64,000 bases of DNA from Rotaria sp. Silwood1 (GCA_905250075.1 CAJNOP010000102.1:161168-225167); one strand, 5' to 3'. Numbered from the stretch's first letter, positions 1-10,995 are shown. Notes: generated from the sequence alone by a model not told the origin. Translations and numbers: made by a program.

Positions 1-584
1 GGTTCGGTTAAAAATTTTAAAAAATTCGGTCGGTTATGTTCGGTTCGGTTAGAAAGAATCAACATAATCGTTTCATTTGAGTTCAATGGATTTTTTCAGT
101 GAAACATAAGAAGAAAAAAGAATATAATCGTACAACAACTAGCTGTTGCTCGCAACGCGGATTATCTCACATATTTTTAAAATTTGCCCTGAGAGGTAAG
201 GAAGTTATAATACAGTAAGAAGATCCAATAAATAATCTTGATTCTTTGCTTTCTCTAAGTGTTCATTATTTTTAGTTGCTATTATTTGATTTGTTGTTGC
301 TAATTTATAAAGCACTAATACCCTAACTAAAATAAGCTAAACTTCGCTTTCTCTAAACTCGGTTCGATTACGAAATTTTTGAAATTCGGTCGGTTACGGT
401 CGGTTCGGTTAGAAATTTTTAAATATTCGGTCGGTTACATTCGGTTCGGTTAGAGATTTTTTCGGTTACGGTCGGTTCGGTTAGAAATTTTAAAAAATTC
501 GGTCGGTTACGTTCGGTTCGGTTAGAGATTTTTTCGGTTACGGTCGGTTCGGTTTGGCAAAAATGCCAACCGATCCCACCTCTG
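1..584. mobile_element. right end of a hAT-like non-autonomous element with CGGTT-rich repeats
   Basis: Repeats of the type TTCGGTCGGTTAC/GTTCGGTTCGGTTAG occupy about 1-55 and 356-555; a unique AT-rich stretch lies between them. The block ends at 575-584 with a sequence whose reverse complement begins CAGAGGTGGGATCGGTTGG. That has the form of a hAT terminal inverted repeat (CAGxGGTGG). The other end lies outside the window, so the size and the 8-bp target duplication (the right flank would be ATCGGCAC) cannot be confirmed. No transposase reading frame is visible. The family call rests on the terminal motif only. Confidence 0.55.
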
Positions 585-755
585 ATCGGCACGATATGAA
601 TGACTACTTAACCTTGCATAAGACCGATTCATTCAAAAAAAAATTCCTAGAAATGTCGCTATAGACTAGGTACTCTTCCATTCATTCATGCAACAAACAC
701 TTCTATGTTAAGTAATTTATACAATTGCCAGCAACATTATCAGAACTTTTGATTA

Positions 756-829
756 GCGCTAAATAGCTCAGATGGTAGAGCAACAGCCCGAATAACATGA
801 AAGTCTATAGTTCAATACCACATCCAGGC
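756..829 (+). pseudogene. decayed tRNA-Lys-like sequence (tRNA pseudogene or SINE head)
   Basis: The stretch has a near-perfect D arm and A box (TAGCTCAGATGGTAGAGCA). It also has a B-box-like AGTTCAATACC and a 3' end, TCCAGGC, that would pair with the GCCTGGA start of a normal tRNA-Lys. The 5' acceptor strand (GCGCTAA) no longer pairs with it. The anticodon stem cannot be folded and no TTT or CTT anticodon sits in place. It is therefore not a working tRNA. It could be a dead gene copy or the promoter-bearing head of a tRNA-derived SINE; no tail or second copy was seen in the window. Confidence 0.5.
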
Positions 830-1398
830 ATCTCTCTTATTCCGTTCCGTCATGAATGAGCCACTTGAAGAAGGATAATATACAGTGAAGAACATTAGCC
901 CACTAACTACGACATCAACCTTTCAGATATCTATGTAAATACATAGGTCGTATCATATAGAGAATAACCTTGAGCGATGAAGAAATGAAAATACTTTATC
1001 AACCTTACTCGGTTTTTTTTGAAGATGTGCACCTGAGATATCTATATATATATATGAGTTGCTACATCATGCGTTTTCATCATTCTAGTGCTTTTTTTTA
1101 AGAATATCGTATTTATTACTGAAATCCGGTAAGCTTCGGAATAATTTTGAAAACGTATCTATCTGAAGTTGCGTTTTCAAAAGGCAGATTGAAGTAGTTA
1201 GAAAATAAAAAATTAGCTTTGCTATGGAAATATGAGTTTTGTTATTAAGATTCCTCCTAATCCGAGGGAAGAGCACAGATAATATAATGTTAATAGAGTT
1301 TTGCGAATTTTTAGAGCTGTTGGTTATAGGATAAGTAACCAGTATTGTTGCAATACAATTACAAAACATACTCAAAAATAGCATAATTAATTAGAACT
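830..1398. other. non-coding upstream region of the PhzF-family gene
   Basis: AT-rich sequence with a short TA microsatellite near 1041-1054 (ATATATATATATAT). The one 99-residue reading frame on the minus strand has low-complexity composition and no family resemblance. No promoter motif could be assigned with confidence. Confidence 0.4.
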
Positions 1399-2202
1399 AT
1401 GATTATAAAAATATACAAGGTCGATGCCTTTACCGATCAATTGTTTGGTGGCAATCCGGCGGCCGTATGCCCATTAGATGAATGGTTGCCTGATTCATTG
1501 ATGCAAAAGATCGCCGCTGAAAATAATCTTTCTGAAACGGCTTTCTTTGTGCCTAATTCCAGCAATGATGGATATGAACTTCGTTGGTTTTCACCCGAAC
1601 TGGAAGTAAATCTATGTGGTCATGCGACATTAGCGACAGCGCATATTATTTTTACTGAAATGACTCCTAGAAAAGAGGAAATCAAATTTCAGACCAAAAA
1701 AGCTGGTGAACTTATAGTTACTCGCCAAAAGGAGGATGCTTTATATGTTCTCGATTTTCCAGCTCGTCCTGGACACAAAGCCGATTTGCCTGATAGATTG
1801 TTGTCAGCATTACACAGTGAAATAGCTCCCATTGATGTTTATAAAGCGAGAGATTATTTGCTCGTTTATGAAAACGAGGCCGACATCAAACAATTGTCAC
1901 CAGATTTTATGGCATTAAGCAAAATTGATGATGTTTTTGCCGTGATTGTTACAGCTCCTGGTGATGAAGTCGATTTTGTTTCGCGATTCTTTGCTCCAAG
2001 CGCTGGTGTTCCTGAAGATCCTGTTTGTGGTTCGGCACATTGTACTCTAACTCCTTATTGGGCAGAACGATTGGGTAAAAACCAGATGCACGCTTACCAG
2101 ATTTCGGCACGCAAGGGAGAACTTTGGTGTGAAAACAAAGGAGACAGAGTACTACTGATGGGCAAAGCGGTTACCTATTTAAAAGGAGAAATAAACATTT
2201 GA
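1399..2202 (+). CDS. PhzF-family isomerase-like protein (PBLD type), intronless
   Basis: A 267-residue protein, the usual length for the PhzF/PBLD family (diaminopimelate-epimerase-like two-domain fold). Family motifs are in place: FxGNPAAV at about 17-23, NNLSETAFF at 42-50 with Glu46 at the position of the catalytic glutamate of PhzF, CGHATLA at 73-79, and EDPVCGSAH at 206-214 with Asp208. In bacteria PhzF isomerises a phenazine precursor. Most animal and bacterial relatives have no assigned substrate, so the reaction here is unknown. The gene is a single exon starting at the first ATG, in a window where other genes are interrupted by introns; its base composition is also less AT-rich. That fits bacterial or fungal acquisition, though animals also have native PBLD genes. 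No operon-like neighbour exists. Likely cytosolic: no signal peptide or membrane segment. Confidence 0.93.
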   Translation: MIIKIYKVDAFTDQLFGGNPAAVCPLDEWLPDSLMQKIAAENNLSETAFFVPNSSNDGYELRWFSPELEVNLCGHATLATAHIIFTEMTPRKEEIKFQTKKAGELIVTRQKEDALYVLDFPARPGHKADLPDRLLSALHSEIAPIDVYKARDYLLVYENEADIKQLSPDFMALSKIDDVFAVIVTAPGDEVDFVSRFFAPSAGVPEDPVCGSAHCTLTPYWAERLGKNQMHAYQISARKGELWCENKGDRVLLMGKAVTYLKGEINI

Positions 2203-5153
2203 GTTGGCATGCTCACATGATAGGCGAATCTTTTTTTCTCACTCTACATCCAATATTTCCAGTTTATTTCAGATTCGTCAATAACAACAATGAGAACATG
2301 ATTGAGGCAATACTCACTAACAAATGCCAAACGAAATGATTCACAATTCATCGGTCCACAGCCTTTAGAAATCACTCAGAACTACGGATCTGTCTTGAAA
2401 AAACTTTTAAAATGATGTAGTGAAACTCATACGTCTATATTCGAAAGTATAGTCCTCTTGTTTTGAGAGTCGATATAGTATCGTTGGTGCATACATTGAT
2501 AGGGTGTGGGTGTAGGTGTGCGTGTGGTGGTTGTGACTGTGGGTTGAGTGTGAGTGGATGTTGGTGGGTTGATATTTTCTAAATAATCGACATTCACATC
2601 CATGTTCCACAATGTAGTTATTATTGTCAACTGAAATGATTCAAGCTTCTTCAATTCAATTACTAATAATTCTATTCATGAGATTCAATGTGACAAAAGA
2701 GTTCTCTAGGCAAACTATTCTAATCTATTTTACCAATCAATCATTCCTTTCAATTTTACTGAGTTGTTGAAACCTTTGAAACGTCAAGAAAACGTGGTTC
2801 GTCAACAAGTATGGTATCCAGCAACTTGTCTCGGTACGCGATCTCTATCTATCTGTGTAGATGCGCCAACAATCGCTTTCCTATATCAGCGTTTTGTCTT
2901 TGAATAAATTTCGATTAGTCCAGATTGAAATTAACATTTCTACCTGTTCCTAATCAATAAAAACTATAGCAAATACATCTTTTCAACGAGTTTACAACAA
3001 TAATGTAGACATAATTTTAAAAGAGCATGATTGATGACAATAATGAAATAGATGAATAAAGCACAATGCACGTTCCTCAAAGTCAGTAGTAATGCCAATG
3101 TCGCTATCAACTATTTCAAACCAGAAACCGAAGCTGAATCGAATCGAATCAATCTTTTTCTGTCATTTTCGATTGTCATTGATATCGTTACTTATGATCA
3201 CAAGGGACTGAACACAGAACGAAAAACAAAATAATGCTGAAATAAGTAATCTGATTGGTGTAAAGTCAAAAGATAGTTATGTCATTTTTTTGAGAGAATT
3301 AAATTTTAATACACCAATTAAAGTATAGTTCAATCGAGCATAACTGAATTATGAAATATATGTGAATAAATAGACGGCTGGGAAGATGGCGATCGAAATT
3401 TACTTTTTTTTATTATTTCTATCTTCTTATGAAGGCAACGCTGGTTTATGATTAGGATTAACTATTACAGTATGTAGGAGTGATAATTTAAGGCAGAAAT
3501 AGAATTATTTTATTTCGTTGGTGTGCGTAAGACCTAACAAAGGAGCTTATATATCTCTTATCTCATTCATTTCGAGTCATACTAGAAGCTTGACAATGAA
3601 GTAGAAAATCGAAACAAGGCCAAAATACATGTAGCTCAAAGATATCAAAACATCCAGGCGCTTTGATCGACTTCTTCCTATTAGAACACTCGGTACAGGG
3701 GGTATTGTTCTTTTTGCAGTAGTAGTGTTCGTTTTTCATTCAGAGAAAGAAAATCGCGGTGAAACTCGTCTGACAGCTGCTGATCTGCATACAAGTGGTT
3801 GTAAAGTTAAGCATAAAACTAATTCATTTCATGAGAGTATCGATATGCATTGTCCATTTCAAGATAGGACATTAACAAAAAATGGACTGTGTCTAAACAT
3901 AGATAGCATTTCTTTTAAATGTCAGAACTGAATCGAAACGAATTGAATTTTTGTGGTTTTCGAATCGAATGGATTAAAGTTTTTTGGAAGTGGATGGAAT
4001 TGAATTGGAATTGAATTTCTGTCATGCGTTTCGGTCTCTGTTGTTTATTGAGACATATAACTGATTAACAATATACCAACGTCGTCATTGTTGCGTGAAG
4101 GAATAAAAACTCGATGTAAAAAGATTTTTGGGAATGACTTAGTGGCATAGTGCGTGTTATATATACTGTGACAACTGAGTGATTAAATTTGCTTTAATTC
4201 AAAGAATTAAATTTTTTTGAATCAATTTTTAGTACAAACGTAATCAAATTGGCTAATGCCATTTGTGAACATGCAAGAATAATTTTCGGCTATATTGATA
4301 TCTTGACTGGCAAATATTAAATAAGCTAAACATCTAATTAGCTAGGAACAGATGAATGTTTTAAAATATCAATATATGTTTAATATAAAAAGACCCACTC
4401 GATAGATTCATATTGTTTGATGATGCATAAAAATTTATTATTTTCGCTAGACTATTTATCATAGATCATTACCTACTACAATTCATATTATTCAAAAGTC
4501 AGATACTCGTATGCTACTCGGTTGTATGCTTCTCATTCAGTTACTTTAGCTTGATAAAAATTTTTTTTTCGTTATTAATTATTTTTTGCAAGGATTCTAG
4601 TGTATCACATCTATTACTCGTGAATGTACAAGCAAGTGTATTGCAATTCGCTTTTGACTTTTGTCGATTCCAATGAATCAAGTATAAAAAATTCACGTGC
4701 ATGGCTTTGGTGTTCTTATTGTTCTCCTCTTCCTGCACATCTGGCTGCACACACGCATACTACCTTAATTATGATATCGAAAAAAGCTTGATAACCAAAT
4801 ACACAAGAGCAGAACACTCAACAAATTTTTTTTTTAAATTCTATTTATGACTTTTCGTTCTTTTTTCTCTCTGTATTCTACGGACGATGACATTTTTTCA
4901 TTTTAGACTTTTTTCTTTGCGTTCTTGTTCTTCCTTACTTGTTATTTGACGTATAAAGATTTCGCTCGTCATTCGCCATTGTCATTTCATCAGCAACACA
5001 CTTTTGAAATAAAACAGATGATAAAGGTATTAGATCCTTGAAGTCTATAGTAACAAGCCAAAAAACAAAAGTATCAACAAAAAGACCAAGCTATTATATA
5101 AATATAGGAAGACTACGATTCACTTAGTATATTCATTCATTCATTTATCTATC
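2203..5153. other. intergenic region with no recognisable gene
   Basis: AT-rich sequence. It contains a degenerate telomere-like tract (listed separately) and short GAATCGAATCGAATC-type runs near 3133-3150 and 3930-4010. The few reading frames of 60-84 codons have no start context, splice sites or family resemblance. A promoter for the broken gene at 5154 may lie here, but I cannot point to it. Confidence 0.4.
2496..2573 (+). repeat. degenerate telomere-like tract, G-rich strand
   Basis: Repeats of the form TGTGGG/TGTAGG/TGTGAG, heavily mutated, run on the plus strand. They resemble the bdelloid telomere repeat TGTGGG. The minus-strand reading frames rich in His and Thr here are products of the repeat, not genes. 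Confidence 0.65.
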
Positions 5154-6605
5154 ATGGACAAACAAAAATCGACAAAAACTGCTGCTAGTGAGGTAGCAGC
5201 GATGACAAATACCACCAAAAGCAATCGTGCTGTTGCTTCTCTGCTTCGATCTGTTCGTTAGGTGCTACAAATTTTCTTGTAGTTTGGCTTGACACCAGTT
5301 TCGATGAATCCATTGATGACTTTGAGAAATCATTACAACACCTGCGACGTATCGTGACATTCATTACAACATTTACGAATGCACAAGACTGTACTGATTT
5401 TCTCAGTGAAATAAAGAAAAAAAAAGTGTTTATGATTGTGTCCGGTTCCTTGGATCGGAAAATAGTACCAGAAATTGAACCATGGCCACAATTAGAATCA
5501 ATTTACGTATATTGTAGCAATCAATCGGTTCGTGAGCAATGGGCCAGAAAAATACTCAAGATAAAAGGTGTGTACACAAGCATCAAACAGATTTGTAAAG
5601 CATCGTAAATCGATTATGAAAATTGTGATCGAGCTGCGATCTCGATGAGTTCTAATGGTATTGATGCGTTATTCATGTATACACAACTGTTAAAAGAAGC
5701 ACTTTTGGATATGAAAGACGACAGCAGTAAGTCAATTAAAGATCTCATTGAGTGCCATCATCAACACAATGATATTGATGAAGATCAAAGTAATATGATC
5801 GAACGAGAGTATCGCCGGCATACATCAATATGGTGCTACACGGTACCCTACTTTTTTTACTCAATGTTAAATTGTAGACTTCGACTAATGGGTATCCTTA
5901 TTATATTCAAAATGGTTTTTTTATTCGACACCTACATCAACATATTGAAAATTTATATCAAGAACAACATTGGAAGCAGAAGACGACGGCACCATTCAAA
6001 ATGTTCCGTGGGCAAGATTTATCAATGGAAAATTGGAAAAAAATGAAGACAATCAAAGGTGACTTAATGTCTTTCAGTAATTTTCTTTCCCCAAATGAAA
6101 ATCCCCAGGTGTTTCTTCAATCTGTTCGAGGAGGAGTAACGAAAAATTCCAATGTGGTCGGCATTCTCTTCATAATGACCATAAACTCGGCCATATCTTC
6201 AAAATCATCATTACCTTACGTCAATGTCAGTAAAAATGGCTATTTCAAAGGTGATGAAGCCGAAATTCTTTTTACAACACACACTGTTTAAAGCATCGAT
6301 CAAATTCAATAGATTCACGATGATCAATGTGATAATCTCCCTCTTGTGGATAATAATAATCATGAATCAAACAAACTTACATCATTTTTATGCGAAGAGG
6401 TTAACTCGAAAGCATCAACACCAGGTTAGTCTTAACTAGATTTCAAACTTCTTAAATTGGATGAGTCTGCGAAAGCCGAAACATAGTACATCATACACCT
6501 CTCAAAGGCATCTTCTCATACGGATCCCGCGGATTACAATCATAAACTTGGTTCGGTGTATGATAATATGGGCAACTACTCGAAAGCACATTCATCATAC
6601 GAGAG
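5154..6605 (+). pseudogene. ADP-ribosyltransferase/TPR pseudogene ending in telomere-like repeats
   Basis: Pieces in shifting frames give a protein architecture that I recognise from bdelloids. First is a leader (from ATG 5154). Next is a domain with VVWLDTSFDES, VFMIVSG and PQLESIYVYC (5270-5607). After that comes a helical segment with REYRRHTSIWCYT and YSMLNCRLRLM (5645-5890). An arginine-type ADP-ribosyltransferase domain follows, with its three signatures: FRGQDLS (6004), SFSNFLSP (6073) and GDEAEILF (6251-6274). Last is one TPR-like helix pair, with MGNYSKAHSSYER (about 6569-6607). Breaks seen: a frameshift near 5256, a TAA at 5606, a frameshift near 5890, another near 6290 and 6330, and a TAG near 6488. 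The reading frame stops where TPR sequence runs into GTGTGGG repeats at 6605. It is non-functional as it stands. Intact relatives would be expected to modify arginine in target proteins. Confidence 0.82.
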
Positions 6606-6641
6606 GGTGTGGGTGTGAGTGGGTGTGGAGTGTGGAGTGTG
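6603..6641 (+). repeat. telomere-like tract capping the broken ART/TPR gene
   Basis: GGGTGTGGGTGTGAGTGGG followed by TGTGGAG units. The G-rich strand points away from the truncated gene, as at a chromosome end to the right. Confidence 0.7.
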
Positions 6642-7116
6642 AATAGTTTCTTCTTCAAAACCACACTCTACTAGATATGACAGATGATTATCGTTTATTT
6701 GTAAGCAAATAAAAATGATAACGATGATTACCAACAACAATCCAATCGACCATTACTAACGAATCAAAAGGGAAATGTCAAAGAGGATCGCAGTACACAA
6801 AACTAATAGAAGTATGATTGGTGTCAAGTAGTGTCATCTAGTGACTCTAGCAAAGTGTTTCTCCTCATTCACACAAGACGGCATAGATACACACGGCCAC
6901 ATCCTAAAGAAAATTTTTTTTAATACGGGATGGATTTTACTGAAAAAAATGTAAATTTCAATTGGATGTTATAGAATTTCACTTAAAAATATACACGAAA
7001 TCTGCTAATTCGATTGAAATATGAGTTTTGTTTCACTATAACCTGATTGTTAATATAAACTTTTGCACTGACTTAACGAAGGACAAAGTCGAGCGAGCAT
7101 TCGCCAATGCACAAAG

Positions 7117-7176
7117 GATGTGGGTGTGGAGTGGGGGCGAGTGTGGGTGTGGATATGGGGTGGAGGTGTCGGTGGG
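7117..7176 (+). repeat. degenerate telomere-like tract, G-rich strand
   Basis: ATGTGGGTGTGGAGTGGGGG and further TGTGGG-like units on the plus strand. The DNA between this tract and the one at 6603 is AT-rich and holds no recognisable gene. Confidence 0.65.
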
Positions 7177-7189
7177 GGTATCCTTAGTC

Positions 7190-9170
7190 TCAATCCTGTT
7201 CACTCCTTGAGAAAGCTTGGAAGGATCTATCAGGATCTTGTCAAGTTTTCCTCAGAATCTTGACTCGATTCCTAATAATCCTGCTTCCAGGATTTCTCAC
7301 GGTTATACATGATCCTGTGCAGGATTTCTTCACGTTCCTGACCAGGTTTGCTTATAGATCACGAATGCAGGATCCTTCAAGGTTTCAATCAAGATTCTGC
7401 TAAGGATCCTTACAGAAATAATAGACAGAACTCTCTCAATATTTTATCAAGTTTTAGACAAGATTTAATACTGGTCTTGGTACAAACGATCCAGTCAACT
7501 ATTGCAGCTAAAACTAATGAGGGTCTCAGCACAAAGCCAACAAGAGGGTGTATCAGTGGCTGTGCTTGCTGGTTAACTTACATATAACTGTTGTTCACAA
7601 CCACATCTTATTTCCTTAATTATTATAAGTCAAACAAAAATGGAAATCTGCTCAAGATTCTTATATAATCCTGTTTCTTGTCCTGTAAGGTTCTTGAAAT
7701 TCCGTGGCTGCACACTTTTTTCAGGAATTAATGATTTCCTGGCAGGATTCTGATTGAAAAACAATGGTATTTTGTTCAGGAATTTGATTTAATTCTGTTT
7801 CAAGTCCTGTCAGGATCTTGAGATTCCGTAGCTACACACTTCTTTCAGAATTTAATGGTTTCCTAAGAGGATCCTGATTGAACAACAGTGGTACTTTGTA
7901 CAGAATCCTGATGTAATCCTGTTTCGAATCCTGTCAGGATCTTGAAATTCCGTTGCTACACACTTCTTCAGGATCTGAGGGTTTCCTGACAGGATTCTGA
8001 TTGAAAAACAGTGGTAATCTGTTCAGCATTCTGATGTAATCCTGTCTCGAATCCTATCAGGACCCTGACAGTCCACGGCTTCGCACTTCTTTTAGGATTT
8101 TGTCGTTCTCTCAGGGAAAAAGAACGAGTCCTTGGAGGATCCTGATCAGATACTTTAAAGATCTGAAACTGGGAGACGAAACGTTTTTGATAAAGTAGTA
8201 TAATTTCGATCCCTAACAAAACTCGGAACTTGTTACAAACAAATAAAGCGATTCTGCTAAAATCTTACAAAAATTATTCTAATTAGAATTTTTCCAAGTG
8301 CCAATTGATGTTATTGTGGCATTCGCTCGATAAAAGCCAGTGTTTTTATAATTTTTTTCAGAAGAAAATTTAATATAAAATATTAAAATATCGTGTTAAT
8401 TTTAAGTCGAATATTTCAATATTTTTTTAGTAAATAGCGGTTTTTAGTCTGTGGTAAATTTTAGGTTAATGCTCTTCTTAGTTTCACTCATACATGAGGA
8501 AAATAATAAATAAATTTTTGAAACTGACTCGAAATTTACAGTAAAAAGTAAGATACCTTCTCTGTTGGAGAAATACTTGAAATAATGTTATATTTTTAAT
8601 AATTTATTTGAGATCATTTCTATTCGTATAAAACTGGTATAGATGTTTAAACTTAAATCAGAATATAAAATATTGAACGCTAAAGTTACATACGATAACA
8701 TGACACAGTCCCGCCGGATAAACTGATCGGTATGTATACTGAAGGTCTAGAGATCGATACTCTATGTGTTCATTTGTTTTCTGTTCTGTTTAGAAAACCT
8801 TGCAAGGATCCTGCTAAGAAATGGCATAATACTTTCAAGGAAACTCAGTAAGATCCTGCAACGATCTTTTAAGGAAAACTGGTAATATCCTTGGGGAAAA
8901 ATAGATAAATGTGGTACCCGGTAGACTGAAATTTCTTTTTTTGATTAGGAATTTATCAGAGTTCTGCCAGGATCCTGATTCAAACACAATCGTAATTTGC
9001 TGAAAATTCTGATGTAATCCTGTTCCCTATCCCGTCAGAATCTTGAAATATTGTGGCTACAGACTTTTTTCATGATTTCGTCGTTTCCTCAGGAAAAAAG
9101 AGCAAATCCTGGAAGGATCCTCACTGGATCCGTTAAGGATCTGGCTCGGAAAAATCAATGTTTTCCCCTA
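7190..9170. repeat. satellite block with a 124-bp tandem unit and scattered degenerate copies
   Basis: The phrase TCCTGTCAGGATCTTGAAAT recurs with starts of its CTTG core at 7693, 7817 and 7941 and a variant (CCTG) at 8064, giving a period of 124 bp. Each unit also holds GTGGCTACACACTTCTTTCA and a GATTGAAAAACAGTGGTA-like half. The flanks 7190-7660 and 8800-9170 are rich in the same AGGATCCTG words without a clean period; one further copy lies near 9005-9110. The AT-rich stretch 8230-8780 between them is unrelated. No protein is encoded. Confidence 0.8.
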
Positions 9171-9627
9171 GAGAAATACACTCAACATGTGCACGGAGAG
9201 GTGAATGGGTATGTCGGTATGGAGTGTGGATGTAGGTCAATAGAAATCAACACCCATACCGTGAACTAGGCGTTGATAGTGAAGAATTCATGGAAATCAA
9301 TCGATTTTTCTGGATAATTTTCGAATAAAAAGAAATATTTTGAATAATGCCTCTCTTTCGTGGTGTAACTCTTTTCGCGGCATTCACAGTGTTGCGATAT
9401 GCTGCGAGAGAAAGAGGTACCTGAGCTAGGTATAAATAGTGAAGAATTCATGAAAATCAACCAATTTTTCGAGACAAAGTTGGAAGAAGAAGTGTTGAAT
9501 GAATTCGAAAAATGATGTCCTCATGCTTTATGCGTCTTTTTGTGGAATGAGTAAAATATTTGCAAAACTTTTAAAGGCACTCGATGCCCTTTCGCTGTTT
9601 TAATGTTTTTCTGGGTTTTTCTTATAG

Positions 9628-9975
9628 TGGGTGTGAATGTAGGTGAGGGTATAGATGTGAGTTGCCTTTTGTGATGTTTTCCGTCAATTCAGTGGGTGTT
9701 GGTGTGGGCGTTTATCCGGTACTCACTCACCGACACCCCACACCCACACCCACACCCACCCCACACACCGACACCGACACCCACACCCACACTCACACTC
9801 CACACCCACACTCCACACCTCATACCCACACCCACACTTCACACCTCACATCCACACTCCACACCTCACACCCTCACCCACACCCCACACCCGCACCCAC
9901 CCACCCACCACACCACACCACACACCCACACCCACCCACCCACCACACCACACCACACATCCACACCCTTCTTCT
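9628..9975. repeat. head-to-head telomere-like array (G-rich then C-rich)
   Basis: Plus-strand G-rich units (GTGGGTGTGAATGTAGGTGAG from 9628, then GTGGGTGTTGGTGTGGGCG from 9692) are followed by about 240 bp of C-rich units (CCCACACCCACACCCACACC) from 9729 to 9971. This is the longest telomere-type array in the window. The His/Thr/Pro reading frames across it are repeat translations. Confidence 0.8.
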
Positions 9976-10079
9976 TTTTAACTAAACCATAAGTCGATCA
10001 AATGAAGAAAAAGCGGATCCAAACACATACCAGGAGCCATATGATTCTTCGGAATTCATTAGACGCGCTAAAGTTTGCA

Positions 10080-10222
10080 TAGGGTGTGGGTAGAAGAGAA
10101 GGATAAACAACACTCAGATTCAGACCGACACCTACATTCACATTCACATTCACATTCACCTCACACCCACACCCCCACACTCACACTCAAAACCAACACC
10201 CCACCGACACACAACATCCACT
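10080..10222. repeat. telomere-like G tract followed by C-rich array
   Basis: A short AGGGTGTGGGTAG at 10081-10093 is followed by CACATTCACATT repeats and CCCACACCCACACCCCCACA up to about 10206. It has the same G-then-C order as the array at 9628. The C-rich side includes an (ACATTC) variant run not seen elsewhere. Confidence 0.65.
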
Positions 10223-10521
10223 CTTTTTTCTTTATGGTATTTTTGCTTTCTTCTATTCGTATTCGTATGTTATATATTCTCTTGATAATACACTCATTTT
10301 ATTTGATGAAGATAAAGTCAATGTAACTTAGTTACCTACTCTTAGAAAGTTTTATAACATTCGGGTTTTTATCTCTTCCCTTTCTCTATCATGCGTGGAT
10401 AAGATGACGCACTTTGTAATATTGTCTTTGTCTGTTATATAAATATATAAACATTTTTACATTAGATCGTTTCGTTATTTGCGAACAGCAGGTGTGACTC
10501 GCATAAAATCTCTGATTCCAG

Positions 10522-10995
10522 ATGTCGAAAGGCAAGGAACAAATAAAGGTTATATTGTCCGGCAATGATGATAAACGTGTGAATATTAAACGCGATACGT
10601 CATTACCGACTCATTTACAGATACGTGAATATCTGGGTGCATTCGGAGATGACGATTCGACGACATGTACATATGACTGGTACGATGCGCAGGAATTTAA
10701 CGCGAAGCATCTTGAGAATTATGTTTGTTCATTTGTGGGTTCTGTTGAAGATCTAACCAAGAGTTCTGATGGTTTTTTCAATAAACCACAGAAACCAAAT
10801 CCTTATTATTTTACAAAGTGTGAAAAATGTGGATATATTATTTTGACAAATCGGGATATTGGCAAGAAACTTGTATGCATGAATCCACAAGAGCGATGCA
10901 GTCATTATAATCATACTCAACCATTATCCAATGATGCATTTATGAGTGATATTTTAGAATTAGTGAATGAACATTATAAATTAAATTTAACATAA
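10522..10995 (+). CDS. 157-residue orphan protein with a CxxC zinc-ribbon-like motif
   Basis: I do not recognise this protein. It is a complete single-exon frame with normal amino-acid composition, unlike the repeat-derived frames around it. The N-terminal half is hydrophilic and begins MSKGKEQIKVILSG. The C-terminal half has CEKCGY at 99-104, then LVCM and RCSHYNH, a Cys-x2-Cys...Cys-x6-Cys layout compatible with one zinc site. There is no signal peptide or membrane segment. The base just before the ATG is the end of TGATTCCAG, a plausible splice acceptor, so a 5' exon could exist. The gene is flanked on both sides by telomere-like arrays (10080-10222 and 11128-11303), so it sits on a small island of unique DNA. 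Confidence 0.7.
   Translation: MSKGKEQIKVILSGNDDKRVNIKRDTSLPTHLQIREYLGAFGDDDSTTCTYDWYDAQEFNAKHLENYVCSFVGSVEDLTKSSDGFFNKPQKPNPYYFTKCEKCGYIILTNRDIGKKLVCMNPQERCSHYNHTQPLSNDAFMSDILELVNEHYKLNLT

Noticed and set aside
7660-8150. Possible CRISPR-like array because of regular spacing
   Set aside because: The 124-bp period is a contiguous satellite with no constant short repeat and variable spacer pattern, and the genome is eukaryotic.
8700-8770. Possible tRNA-like B box (GAGATCGATACTC)
   Set aside because: No A box or foldable cloverleaf was found.
9662-9992. Overlapping frames of about 100 codons rich in His, Thr and Pro
   Set aside because: They are translations of CCCACA repeats, open in several frames at once; the same holds for frames at 2407-2654, 11075-11351, 58356-58766 and 62407-62705.
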